From assembly GCA_947259005.1 (NCBI GenBank), contig CAMYKP010000012.1, positions 152,384-216,383 on the forward strand: DNA of 64,000 nucleotides. Direction: 5' to 3'. The number at the start of each line of letters is the position of its first letter. Position 1 is the stretch's first letter. The stretch is from an uncultured Parasphingopyxis sp. (GTDB lineage: Bacteria > Pseudomonadota > Alphaproteobacteria > Sphingomonadales > Sphingomonadaceae). A program made the position numbers and the translations under genes. Below the pieces are notes generated by a model. It did not search any database. It was not told the DNA's origin and worked only from the letters and a program-made list of their open reading frames with translations. Of the stretch, positions 26,201 to 34,624 are shown in pieces.

Positions 26201-27103
26201 CTAACCGCCCAAAGTGCCTTCTCTTTCACGCTCGCTCACCTTTTCATAGAGATCATCGCCCCAGCCAGCGACTTCGCCGCCGAAGAGAAATTCGGGAGGC
26301 ACGATTTCCGGGCCCTCCCCCGGCGGAAGCGGCGGCGTGTAATAGCCCAGCGCATAGCTGCCCATCGCATAGCCGAGCAGCGCCTGCAGTTCCGGGCTGA
26401 AATCCTTCGCAATCTCCGGCGGGCAGGAAAGATACTGGTTTTCCTCCTGCCGGAGCCAGCCCAGTGCGTAGGTGATGTTGAGCCCCATCCGGTCCGCGCC
26501 CGAGACGTTCGCACCGCCGCCATGGATAACGCTGCCTGAATATACCAGCACGGAACCCGCCTTCATCTCCGCCCAGGTCAATTCGCTCGCATCCGGCAGG
26601 CGCGTATCGTCTTCCCAGAGATTGCTGCCGGGCGCGACCTGCGTTGCACCATTCTCGAAGGTGAAATCGGTGACCGCCCAGATCGTATTGAGCTGGGGTT
26701 CGATAACCCGCTGGAGATAGCCGCCCCAGGCAAGCCGATCGCGATGGAGCGGCTGCTTGACCTGCCCGTCCCTGATCCGGATGAGTTGGGTCAGGTGCAG
26801 CTGGAAGCGATCGCAAAAGGGCAGCAGGAATTCTTCGCAGGCGGCGATGATCGCGGGATTCATGACCAGCTCCCGGCACGCTTCGGAGCGCGCCACAAGC
26901 GCGCCGGTACGGGTCGTATTGCGGCCGGTAAAATCATCGAGGCCCGTTCCCGTCGCCTCGACATAGGGCATGATTTCGCGCGTCAGCCGGTCGAGCTGGT
27001 CGCCTACCATCAGCCCGTCGATGATCAGCGCGCCCTGCTCCTTCAGGAGCGCGGCGATTTCCTTGGGCGTTGCGGATGCATCGACATGGGTGACTTCGGT
27101 CAT
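26201..27103 (-). CDS. Phytanoyl-CoA dioxygenase family protein
   Basis: The 300-residue protein belongs to the PhyH family of non-haem iron, 2-oxoglutarate oxygenases. The iron-binding triad is partly visible: H-x-D in QPLHRDRLAW and the distal His in GSVIHGGGAN, with Arg in the following segment ADRMGLNITYALGWLR as a candidate 2-oxoglutarate anchor. It is the first gene of a leftward pair with the SDR. A hydroxylase plus dehydrogenase pair could oxidise a fatty or terpenoid compound; that is inference. Confidence 0.85.
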   Translation of the reverse strand: MTEVTHVDASATPKEIAALLKEQGALIIDGLMVGDQLDRLTREIMPYVEATGTGLDDFTGRNTTRTGALVARSEACRELVMNPAIIAACEEFLLPFCDRFQLHLTQLIRIRDGQVKQPLHRDRLAWGGYLQRVIEPQLNTIWAVTDFTFENGATQVAPGSNLWEDDTRLPDASELTWAEMKAGSVLVYSGSVIHGGGANVSGADRMGLNITYALGWLRQEENQYLSCPPEIAKDFSPELQALLGYAMGSYALGYYTPPLPPGEGPEIVPPEFLFGGEVAGWGDDLYEKVSEREREGTLGG

Positions 27104-27245
27104 GGGGCGCTCTCCTCGCTCTCCGTCACCCTAGCCCAATCCACTCCGGATTTCGAATGGGCCCGGCCTGTGCTCCAACCCTTTCGATTGCCGACAGAAT
27201 TCGATTGAACAAAGGCCCCCGCTCGTGCATTGTTTGCAGTGCACA

Positions 27246-28700
27246 ATGGCAAACCGATATTTTGACGAGATCTGGGGAAACAGCAGGGGACGCAAACCCC
27301 GGCCCGGCTTTGAGTCCATCGCGCGCTGGATCCGCGAAACGCCGCGCCGGGAACTTCGCCGGCGACAGGATTCCGCGGAAACCGCGTTCCGGCAGCTCGG
27401 TATCACCTTCAATGTCTATGGCGACGAAGACGAGGCGGAGCGGATCATTCCCTTCGATATCATTCCCCGCGTGTTCACCGCCGATGAATGGAGCAAGCTT
27501 TCCGATGGGCTGGAGCAGCGCGTAACGGCGCTCAACATGTTCCTCGAAGATGTTTACGGCGATCGGAAAATCCTGAACGACGGCATCGTCCCGGCAGACC
27601 TTATCCTGTGCAATCCCGGCTTCACTCCGCTGGTGAACGGCCATCGCCCGCCGCACGGCATTTATGCGCATATCTGCGGGATCGACATGGTGCGGACCGG
27701 GCCGGATGAATTCCTGGTGCTCGAAGACAATGCGCGCACCCCCTCGGGCGTTTCCTACATGCTGGAAAACCGGGAGGCGATGCTGCGACTTTGCCCCGAA
27801 CTGTTCGAGACATTCGAGGTCGAACCGGTCGACGGCTATCCCGACGCGCTGGGCGAGATGATGCAGGCGGTTGCGCCGGAAGGCGCCTCGGGAGACCCCT
27901 GCTGCGTGCTGCTGACACCCGGCCATTTCAACAGTGCCTTCTACGAACACAGCTTCCTGGCGGACAATATCGGGATCGAACTGGTCGAAGCCGCCGACCT
28001 TGTCGTCGATGACGATATCGTCTGGATGCGCACGATCGAAGGCCGCAAGCGGGTCGATGTGATTTACCGCCGGATCGATGACGACTTTCTCGATCCCCTC
28101 GTCTTCCGGCCCGATTCCATGCTTGGCGTTCCGGGGCTGATGGCGGCCTATTTTGCCGGCAACGTAACCTTGATCAACGCACCGGGCGGCGGCATCGCGG
28201 ACGACAAGGCGATCTACTCCTACATGCCCGAGATCGTGAAATATTATTCAGGGCAGGATGCCAAGCTTCCCAATGTCGAAACCTGGCGCTGCCGCGAAGC
28301 GGACGCGCTGAAATATACGCTCGACAATCTTGCCGAGCTGGTTGTGAAGAAGGTCGATGGGTCCGGCGGCTATGGGATGCTTGTCGGGCCGACATCGACG
28401 ACGGAAGAGATTGAGGAATTCCGCGCTGCGCTCAAGGCCAATCCGGATGGCTATATCGCGCAGCCGACACTTGCGCTCTCCACCGTACCAACGCTCACCG
28501 AAAAGGGCATCAAGGGCCGGCATGTCGATTTCCGTCCCTTCTGCCTGTCCGACGGGAAGGGCGTGACGACCATTCCCGGGGGCCTGACACGGGTGGCCCT
28601 GCGCGAAGGATCGCTGGTCGTGAATTCGAGCCAGGGCGGCGGAACCAAGGACAGCCTTGTCCTGCGTCCCGAGAGCGAACAGCCGGAAGCCAAAGACTGA
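27246..28700 (+). CDS. Circularly permuted type 2 ATP-grasp protein
   Basis: The 484-residue protein matches the COOH-NH2 ligase-like family of circularly permuted ATP-grasp proteins that travel with alpha-E proteins. Visible features are FDIIPRVFTADEW, LVLEDNARTPSGVSYMLENR, VDVIYRRIDDDFLDP, the glycine-rich VKKVDGSGGYGMLVG, and DFRPFCL near the C-terminus. ATG 27246 is used; the GTG 21 nt upstream is a possible alternative. It is the first of a four-gene unit (alpha-E, transglutaminase, Anbu). It may form an isopeptide or amide bond in a peptide, but no product is known. Confidence 0.88.
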   Translation: MANRYFDEIWGNSRGRKPRPGFESIARWIRETPRRELRRRQDSAETAFRQLGITFNVYGDEDEAERIIPFDIIPRVFTADEWSKLSDGLEQRVTALNMFLEDVYGDRKILNDGIVPADLILCNPGFTPLVNGHRPPHGIYAHICGIDMVRTGPDEFLVLEDNARTPSGVSYMLENREAMLRLCPELFETFEVEPVDGYPDALGEMMQAVAPEGASGDPCCVLLTPGHFNSAFYEHSFLADNIGIELVEAADLVVDDDIVWMRTIEGRKRVDVIYRRIDDDFLDPLVFRPDSMLGVPGLMAAYFAGNVTLINAPGGGIADDKAIYSYMPEIVKYYSGQDAKLPNVETWRCREADALKYTLDNLAELVVKKVDGSGGYGMLVGPTSTTEEIEEFRAALKANPDGYIAQPTLALSTVPTLTEKGIKGRHVDFRPFCLSDGKGVTTIPGGLTRVALREGSLVVNSSQGGGTKDSLVLRPESEQPEAKD

Positions 28701-29635
28701 TGCTCGCGCGCACCGCCTCCTACCTCTACTGGATCGGCCGCTATATGGAGCGCGCCGAATTCACCGCGCGCCTGATCGAGGCGACCCTCCGGCTCGACGC
28801 GCTGTCCGCGCGCCCGGCTGGCGAGGCCGCCTGGGCAAGCGCGCTTTCCGTTGCCGCAGCGCGCGAGGATTTCGAGAAGACCGGGGAATCCATCACACCG
28901 ACCAATGTCGCCAACTTCCTGACCTTTTCGAAAGACAATCCCAACTCGATCTACAACTGCCTCTACACGGCCCGGATGAACGCCCGTGCCGTCAGGACAG
29001 CGCTCACCCGCGAAGGGTGGGAATCCATCAACCGCGCCTGGCTTGCTATCGACGGCCGCAGTTCGGTGGGAAGCGCACAGGGAACGATCAATCTTCTCGA
29101 GGCCCTGATCGCGGAAAGTCGCGGTTTCGAAGGCGCGCTGCACCGGATGCTCAGGCAGGAAAGCCATTATTTCCTCATGCTCGGCGAAAGCATCGAACGC
29201 GCCGACAACACGGCCCGGCTGATCGATGTCAAATATCACATCATCCTGCCCGAGGGCGAAGAAGTGGGCGGTATGGTCGACCGCGATCAATGGGGAACCA
29301 TCCTCCAGACCGTCTCCGCCAACACCGCCTTTCGCTGGCTGTACCGGGACGGGCTATCTCCTCGCCGGGTTGTCGAAATGCTGATCCTCCGGCGCGAACT
29401 GCCGCGATCCATTGCTGCGACAGTCGATGAAGTGGCTTCATTGCTGTCAGAGCTCGGGAAACTGACCGGCTATCAGGGCGAGGCCGACCGGCTCGCGCGG
29501 CTGCGGCAACAGCGGATCAACGCGACAGGCATCCGTGAAATCATCACCGGCGGCCTGCACCAGTATCTCCAGGCCTTTATCGAGGAAAACCGATTGTTGA
29601 GCCAGGCCATCACAAGACAGTTCCGGTTCGACTAG
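28700..29635 (+). CDS. Alpha-E domain protein
   Basis: The 311-residue all-helical protein starts MLARTASYLYWIGRYMERAEFTA, the signature of the alpha-E family, with SHYFLMLGESIERADNTARLIDVKYH repeating the ERA motif in the second half. The start overlaps the ATP-grasp stop by one base (TGATG). It contains no catalytic motif that I can see and may be a scaffold or substrate for the ligase. It is followed directly by the transglutaminase gene with no gap. This ATP-grasp/alpha-E/transglutaminase order is widespread in bacteria and poorly characterised. Confidence 0.9.
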   Translation: MLARTASYLYWIGRYMERAEFTARLIEATLRLDALSARPAGEAAWASALSVAAAREDFEKTGESITPTNVANFLTFSKDNPNSIYNCLYTARMNARAVRTALTREGWESINRAWLAIDGRSSVGSAQGTINLLEALIAESRGFEGALHRMLRQESHYFLMLGESIERADNTARLIDVKYHIILPEGEEVGGMVDRDQWGTILQTVSANTAFRWLYRDGLSPRRVVEMLILRRELPRSIAATVDEVASLLSELGKLTGYQGEADRLARLRQQRINATGIREIITGGLHQYLQAFIEENRLLSQAITRQFRFD

Positions 29636-30460
29636 ATGCGCCTTCATGTCGATCATCGCACGGACTATGTGTTCAGTGAGCCGCAACGCCGGCTTGTTCA
29701 GCTGCTCAGGGTAACGCCTGTCAACTTTGCCGCCCAGCATGTGATTGACTGGCATATCGACGTCGATTGCGACGCCCGGCTGCGCAATCATCGCGACGGC
29801 TTCGGCAACCATGTCACCATGCTCTATATCGACGGGCCGATCAGCAATGTCGCGCTGCGCGTGTCGGGCGAAGTGCTTACCGACGATCGTTCGGGAATGA
29901 TCGAGGATGCATCCGAAAGGCTGCCCGCCCAGGCTTTTCTGCGCTCGACGGGGCTGAGCAAGGCCGACGATGCGATCAGGACATTCGCAAAAGAGATCGC
30001 GAAAGCGAAAACGGACCCGCTGGAGCAGATGCACCTCCTGATGGCGCGCCTGCTGGAGCGCATCCAGTTCGAGCCGACCCTCGACGCGGTTGAGCGCGAT
30101 GCCGCTACAGCGTTCGAAGCGAGCCAGGGCGTCTGCCAGGACCATGCCCATATCTTCTGCGCCGCCGCGCGCGCGATGGGGATCCCGGCCCGCTATGTCT
30201 CGGGCCATCTGTTTCGCCGCGACGGTGCGGAGCAGCAGGAAGCGAGCCATGCCTGGGCCGAAGCCTGCCTGCCTTCGATCGGCTGGGTGGGCTTCGATCC
30301 GGCCAACGGGATCAGCCCGGACGATGCCTATGTGCGCGTCGCCATCGGCCTCGATTATCGCGATGCCGCGCCTGTCGCCGGCCGACGCGTGGGAGGCGGC
30401 GAGGAATCGCTTGCCGTTGACGTGCGGGTCACGCAAGCGCAGAGCCAATCGCAAAATTAG
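29636..30460 (+). CDS. Transglutaminase-like cysteine protease
   Basis: The 274-residue protein has an N-terminal beta domain (HVDHRTDYVFSEPQRRLVQLLR) and a transglutaminase core with the Cys-His-Asp triad: Cys in SQGVCQDHAHI, His in ASHAWAEACLP and Asp in WVGFDPANG. Bacterial members of this family are peptidases or transamidases. No signal peptide. It begins immediately after the alpha-E stop and ends 107 nt before Anbu. It probably processes the product of the ATP-grasp enzyme, but that is an inference from the conserved neighbourhood. Confidence 0.9.
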   Translation: MRLHVDHRTDYVFSEPQRRLVQLLRVTPVNFAAQHVIDWHIDVDCDARLRNHRDGFGNHVTMLYIDGPISNVALRVSGEVLTDDRSGMIEDASERLPAQAFLRSTGLSKADDAIRTFAKEIAKAKTDPLEQMHLLMARLLERIQFEPTLDAVERDAATAFEASQGVCQDHAHIFCAAARAMGIPARYVSGHLFRRDGAEQQEASHAWAEACLPSIGWVGFDPANGISPDDAYVRVAIGLDYRDAAPVAGRRVGGGEESLAVDVRVTQAQSQSQN

Positions 30461-30567
30461 CCATGATGGCGATGAAAGCTGATCCCCATTTTCCCGAAAT
30501 TCGACTCTTTCCGGCGTCGCCGTTCCCGGCTAACCGCTAACGCTTCGAATTTATCGACCGGAATATT

Positions 30568-31323
30568 ATGACCTATTGCCTCGGAATGCTGTTGAAAGAC
30601 GGGCTCGTAATGATCGCCGACACGCGCACCAATGCGGGGGTCGACAATATCTCGTCATACAAGAAGCTCCACATCATCGAACAGAGCGAGGAATGTACGA
30701 TCATCGCCTGTACCGCGGGCAATCTCTCGGTAACGCAATCGGCCTTCGCCCTCCTCAAAGAGGGGCTCGAGGAAGATGAAGACAGCAATGGCCGACGCTT
30801 TGTGCGCGATATGCCCAACATGCACCGGGCGGCGAGCCTGGTCGGCGAAGCGCTGCATCTGGCCGGCGACGAGATCAAGGATACGGCGGGTGAAAACAGC
30901 CAGTACAGCTTTTCCGGTTCGATGATCCTTGGCGGCCGGTTCAAGGGTCGGCCCTTGCGCCTTTTCCATATCTACAAGGAAGGCAATTTCATCAGCTGCC
31001 AGCCCGACCGGCCTTTCATGCAGATTGGCGAGACCAAATATGGCAAGCCGATCCTCGATCGCGCACTCGAATATGAAACGCCGCTCGACGATGCCGTGAA
31101 AACCGGCCTCGTTTCATTCGATTCGACGATGCGGTCCAATCTCAGCGTCGGCAGGCCGCTCGATCTGGCCATTTTGCCAACCGACGAAAGCAAGGCTGTC
31201 AGGTTCCTCAGGATCGAGGAAACGGACGAGTATTTCGATATGCTGTCGTCCAAATGGGCCTTTGCGCTGGCCGAGGCACGCGCCGCGATCCCGATGCCGC
31301 CCTTTATGGAAAACGCCGACTAG
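30568..31323 (+). CDS. Anbu proteasome-like protease subunit
   Basis: The 251-residue protein is the bacterial ancestral beta-subunit homologue. After removal of Met1 the active nucleophile would be Thr2 (MTYCLGM), followed by DGLVMIADTRTNAGVDNIS, which carries the conserved Asp. The interior has GSMILGGRFKGRP and KPILDRAL typical of Ntn hydrolases. Anbu forms open ring-like oligomers; its substrates are not known. It sits after the ATP-grasp, alpha-E and transglutaminase genes, which is the usual Anbu neighbourhood, and is convergent with the aminoacyl transferase at 31337. Confidence 0.93.
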   Translation: MTYCLGMLLKDGLVMIADTRTNAGVDNISSYKKLHIIEQSEECTIIACTAGNLSVTQSAFALLKEGLEEDEDSNGRRFVRDMPNMHRAASLVGEALHLAGDEIKDTAGENSQYSFSGSMILGGRFKGRPLRLFHIYKEGNFISCQPDRPFMQIGETKYGKPILDRALEYETPLDDAVKTGLVSFDSTMRSNLSVGRPLDLAILPTDESKAVRFLRIEETDEYFDMLSSKWAFALAEARAAIPMPPFMENAD

Positions 31324-31336
31324 ACCGGCTTGGCCG

Positions 31337-32137
31337 CTATTCGGCGTCGGCGAGCATCCTGCTGGCCGGATTTTTCTGCGCAGCTTCCGGTTCGAACGCT
31401 TCCCAGCCATTCGGCGTCAGTTTTTCAAGCGGCCGATAACGAACCTTGTACCGCATGCGCGGTGCCCCTTCGACCCAATAGCCGAGATAGACATAGGGCA
31501 GTCCGGCCTTCGCCGCGTGAACGATATGATCGAGGATGATATAGTTGCCCAGCCCGTCACGCGCCGCATGGTCGGGATCGAAAAAGCTGTAAATCATCGA
31601 CAGGCCGTCCGACTGACGGTCGGTCAGGCAAGCGCCGACAAGCCGTCCCGGCTTGCCGTCCACACGCGGCTCGCGATATTCGATCATATAGGTATCGACC
31701 GGTGTTTGCTCGACCATGTCGGCAAAATCCATCTCGTCCATATCGTGCATGCCGCCATCGGGATGGCGCACACTTAGATAGCGGCGCAGCAGTGCGAACT
31801 GCTCTTCGGTCGTCCAGGCTTCACAGGCGCTGATTTCAAGATCGCTGTTTCGGCGCATCAGCCGGCGCTGGGTGGCATTGGGTTTGAACTCGGTGGCAAT
31901 CACGCGCACCGAAATACAGGCCTGGCATCCGGCACAGCTCGGGCGATAGGCAACGGACTGGCTCCGCCGGAAACCGATCCGGCCAAGTGCTTCGTTGAGT
32001 TCTGGAGCGTGCGGCCCGCGCAGTTCCGTAAACACCTTCCGCTCCGTCTTCCCGGGCAGATAGGGGCACGGGCTGGGCGCCGTTACGAAAAATCTGGGGA
32101 ACCGAAATGGTGCGCTCACCGAAGGGCCGCCTTGCAT
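31337..32137 (-). CDS. bpt: Aspartate/glutamate leucyltransferase (N-end rule), Bpt-type
   Basis: The 266-residue protein is an ATE-family aminoacyl-tRNA-protein transferase. The N-terminal part has the Cys pattern [16 protein letters not shown] of the arginyl/leucyltransferase family, and the C-terminal half has [21 protein letters not shown] and [18 protein letters not shown]. Bacterial Bpt attaches Leu to N-terminal Asp or Glu, marking proteins for ClpAP. The ATG at 32137 is used instead of TTG 32140. It is convergent with the Anbu gene. The family is clear, the amino acid used is by analogy. Confidence 0.92.
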   Translation of the reverse strand: MQGGPSVSAPFRFPRFFVTAPSPCPYLPGKTERKVFTELRGPHAPELNEALGRIGFRRSQSVAYRPSCAGCQACISVRVIATEFKPNATQRRLMRRNSDLEISACEAWTTEEQFALLRRYLSVRHPDGGMHDMDEMDFADMVEQTPVDTYMIEYREPRVDGKPGRLVGACLTDRQSDGLSMIYSFFDPDHAARDGLGNYIILDHIVHAAKAGLPYVYLGYWVEGAPRMRYKVRYRPLEKLTPNGWEAFEPEAAQKNPASRMLADAE

Positions 32138-32246
32138 CAAGCTGAATATCCGAGAGGCTTTTATGACCGGACGACCGGACCTTGGGAAGACCGTTTACCG
32201 TAAAAAAAGGGTTAAATAGCGCCGCAGCGGCAAATTCTTGTGAAGA

Positions 32247-32279
32247 TTAACCACAACGCTTGACCCTTATTGTGGATAA
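32247..32279. promoter_or_regulatory. Pair of DnaA-box-like sequences
   Basis: TGTGGATAA at 32271-32279 is an exact DnaA box (TTATCCACA on the other strand). TTAACCACA at 32247-32255 differs by one base and points the opposite way, 15 bases apart. They lie in the 198-base gap upstream of bpt, which also has AT-rich runs (AAAAAAAGGG). They could be DnaA-controlled promoter sites for bpt. Two boxes are too few for a chromosomal origin. Confidence 0.4.
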
Positions 32280-32335
32280 CCGATCCAGCCGTCCCACTTT
32301 GGTACTGCTTCGCAAACCAGCGCCGGATTACCGCG

Positions 32336-33421
32336 TCAGGCTGCAACCGACTCGGACGGCAGAAAGCCCGCGCCAATCGCAAAATCGATTTGCCTGCGCA
32401 TCAGGGCCTTGTCGGCAGATGGCCCGCCGCCGCCGATGAGACCCTCAGTATTATCTTCCAAAAACAACGGGTTGCGCTGGAAATAGCTGGTGTAGAGCGC
32501 GGCAACGCGGCGATGGAAGCGCTGTTCGATCGGCGAGAGCATCGCCGGATCGAACTGCTCCGGCAGCACATGCTCGGGATCGGAAAATTGCGGATAGTCG
32601 CGCACCAGCTCGAAGAAATCGGCAACCGGCATGGGAGAGCCAGCAACGAGGTGGAAGACCTGTCCCCGCGCCTCTTCAATCCGTTCTGCAATCGTTACGA
32701 TACCGTTTACGGCATGATCGAGCGGCACGAAGTTGAGGGTCGCATCCGGCGTTGAAGGGATCGTCCTGATCCGCCCTTCGGCAAGCAGTTTGAAAGCCAT
32801 ATAGATTGTGTCGAACCCGGCGATCACACCATCACCGGCGCGGCCGACCACGATACTCGGCCGGGCGATGGCCGCCGTCATCCCGTCCGCCATAGCTTCG
32901 CGAACCTTTGCTTCGGAAGCGAATTTGCTGGCTTCATAGGGATTGGCGAACCGCTCGGGTCGTGACGCATCGGCTTCGCTGATCGGCCCGTCGCGTTCGC
33001 CGCAGACATAGGCGGTGCTGACGGAAACGAGCGCTGCGGGCGCACCGGGGCGCGCCCGGGCAAAATCGATCACATGACCGGTACCGTCGACGTTCACCGC
33101 CTCATAGACTTCCGGATCGGCATCGAACTGCACGATCGCCGCACAATGAACGATACGATCCACCTGTGCCGCCAGCCGGGCATAACGATCCCGGTCCAGC
33201 CCGAGATGCGGATCCCGGACATCTCCTTGCACAAGCAGGATTTCGCCCGGCGCCGGCGCATTGCCGCTCCAGTCGCCGGTCGTCATCTGTTCGCCATCGC
33301 CGCGCATCACGGTCCGGTTCTTGCGGACAAGACCGATCACGCCATGCCCCTTGTCGGCTAGTGCAGCCGCTATCTCGCCCCCGAGCAGCCCTGCTGCTCC
33401 CGTAACCAGAAAACAGGTCAA
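32336..33421 (-). CDS. Extended SDR, NAD-binding oxidoreductase next to arsM
   Basis: The 361-residue protein has the Rossmann motif GAAGLLGGEI at residues 8-17, SVSTAYVCGE, Y-x3-K as NPYEASK, and a C-terminal substrate domain. It resembles the thioester-reductase/male-sterility branch of extended SDRs, which reduce acyl thioesters. The start is probably a TTG at 33421: the Rossmann strand begins just behind it, no ATG lies near, and the arsM stop sits one base upstream, so translation is coupled. The substrate is unknown. Its tight link with arsM suggests it acts in the same pathway. Confidence 0.82.
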   Translation of the reverse strand: MTCFLVTGAAGLLGGEIAAALADKGHGVIGLVRKNRTVMRGDGEQMTTGDWSGNAPAPGEILLVQGDVRDPHLGLDRDRYARLAAQVDRIVHCAAIVQFDADPEVYEAVNVDGTGHVIDFARARPGAPAALVSVSTAYVCGERDGPISEADASRPERFANPYEASKFASEAKVREAMADGMTAAIARPSIVVGRAGDGVIAGFDTIYMAFKLLAEGRIRTIPSTPDATLNFVPLDHAVNGIVTIAERIEEARGQVFHLVAGSPMPVADFFELVRDYPQFSDPEHVLPEQFDPAMLSPIEQRFHRRVAALYTSYFQRNPLFLEDNTEGLIGGGGPSADKALMRRQIDFAIGAGFLPSESVAA

Positions 33422-33422
33422 A

Positions 33423-34466
33423 TCAGCAGCAACCCGAAATATCGTCGCTCGCAGGCGCGGCGTTGAACGGCATCAGGTCCCCGCATCCCGGAAAGATACC
33501 GTAATGCGTGGAAAAATCGCCGAAGAATTCGAAATGCTCGGCAAAGCGCGTGTCGGCGAGCATCCGCCACGTATTGCCGCATACGGCGAACATCCGTCCC
33601 TTCTCGATGAAGTGATGTCCGTCGAGCGTAAAGGCGCGCTCATGGCCGGGGATCGTGCCCCTGTAGCGGACCGCCTGGCCATAATCCTCGCAGCGCAGTT
33701 CCAGCCCGTCGATCCGGAACAGGCGATAGGTGGCGGAGAAAAAACGGATGCCCGCCACTTTTTCGGCGACTGCCGGATCGCCAATCGCGAGCGGACGATC
33801 CGTAACGAGCCGGGGGTCCCGAAAACCGGCCTCCTTCGCCAGCATGTCGAAATCGCCCCAATACAATGCGCCCGACAGGCATTCGCCGTGCAGCACCGGA
33901 TCGGCCTGCAGGGCTGCGGGAACGCGGCGCTCGGCATAGACATCGGAGAAATAGAATTCGCCGCCCGGTTTCAGCAGCGCATGCGCATCGCGAAATACCT
34001 TGGCCTTGTCGGCAACCAGATTGATCACGCAATTGGACACGATGAGATCGAAGCTGGCCGGTTCGAGCCCTAGCGTGTCCAGCTGTTCGATATCGCCCTC
34101 GACAAAGTCTACATTGCGATAGCCGAACCGCTCGGCATGCCAGTCGAGATGCTCACGCGCGATGGCGAGTTGCTCGGGCGTCGTATCGACCCCGACGACA
34201 CTGCCGTCAGCACCCGCCAGTTGCGCCAGGAGATAGGCATCCTGGCCCGATCCGCTGCCGAGATCGAGGATCCGCATGCCTGTCGCCGCCTCCGGCGCAA
34301 TCAGGCCGCAGCCATAATAGCGCGCCTTCACATCGGGGTGCACATGGGCCAGCGCTTCGCGGATTGCCGGTGACGGCGCTTCCATCGTGCAGCAGGCATC
34401 GGTCTTCAGATCGTCCGAGCCCTGCAACACCTGGCCATAATAGTCGCGGCTATTCTCGATATTCAC
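33423..34466 (-). CDS. arsM: Arsenite S-adenosylmethionine methyltransferase
   Basis: The 347-residue methyltransferase converts trivalent arsenic to methylated arsenicals. The SAM motif I is DLGSGSGQDAYLL. All the ArsM cysteines are present: Cys25/Cys26 (TDACCT), Cys53 (YYGCGL), Cys146 (SNCVINL) and Cys196 (GECLSGALY), corresponding to the four that bind arsenic in algal ArsM. The C-terminus ends DDISGCC, a further thiol pair. It is the first gene of a leftward pair with the SDR and is divergent from the FAD oxidoreductase at 34625. No arsR or arsenite efflux gene is visible next to it. Confidence 0.9.
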   Translation of the reverse strand: MNIENSRDYYGQVLQGSDDLKTDACCTMEAPSPAIREALAHVHPDVKARYYGCGLIAPEAATGMRILDLGSGSGQDAYLLAQLAGADGSVVGVDTTPEQLAIAREHLDWHAERFGYRNVDFVEGDIEQLDTLGLEPASFDLIVSNCVINLVADKAKVFRDAHALLKPGGEFYFSDVYAERRVPAALQADPVLHGECLSGALYWGDFDMLAKEAGFRDPRLVTDRPLAIGDPAVAEKVAGIRFFSATYRLFRIDGLELRCEDYGQAVRYRGTIPGHERAFTLDGHHFIEKGRMFAVCGNTWRMLADTRFAEHFEFFGDFSTHYGIFPGCGDLMPFNAAPASDDISGCC

Positions 34467-34522
34467 GTCAGTCTCCGGCGGAAGGGATGTTGAGATGGGC
34501 TTCGCATTGCTGCACCATCCGG

Positions 34523-34547
34523 TTACACAAATGTACGCGCATTGTAA
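34523..34547. promoter_or_regulatory. Inverted repeat in the arsM / FAD oxidoreductase gap
   Basis: TTACACAAATG and CATTGTAA form an imperfect inverted repeat around a GC spacer in the 158-base gap between two divergent genes. A repressor such as an ArsR-type protein could bind here and control both directions. No such regulator gene lies close by, so the role is a guess. Confidence 0.35.
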
Positions 34548-34624
34548 CTTCCATCGGACTCGTCACGAAAATCCTGGTCGAGGCATCGCCGCAACGGGCA
34601 GCGACAAGCAAGGAATGAACCGAC

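Noticed and set aside
32141-32335. Chromosomal replication origin
   Set aside because: Only two DnaA-type boxes, no long AT-rich unwinding zone and no neighbouring genes typical of alphaproteobacterial origins.
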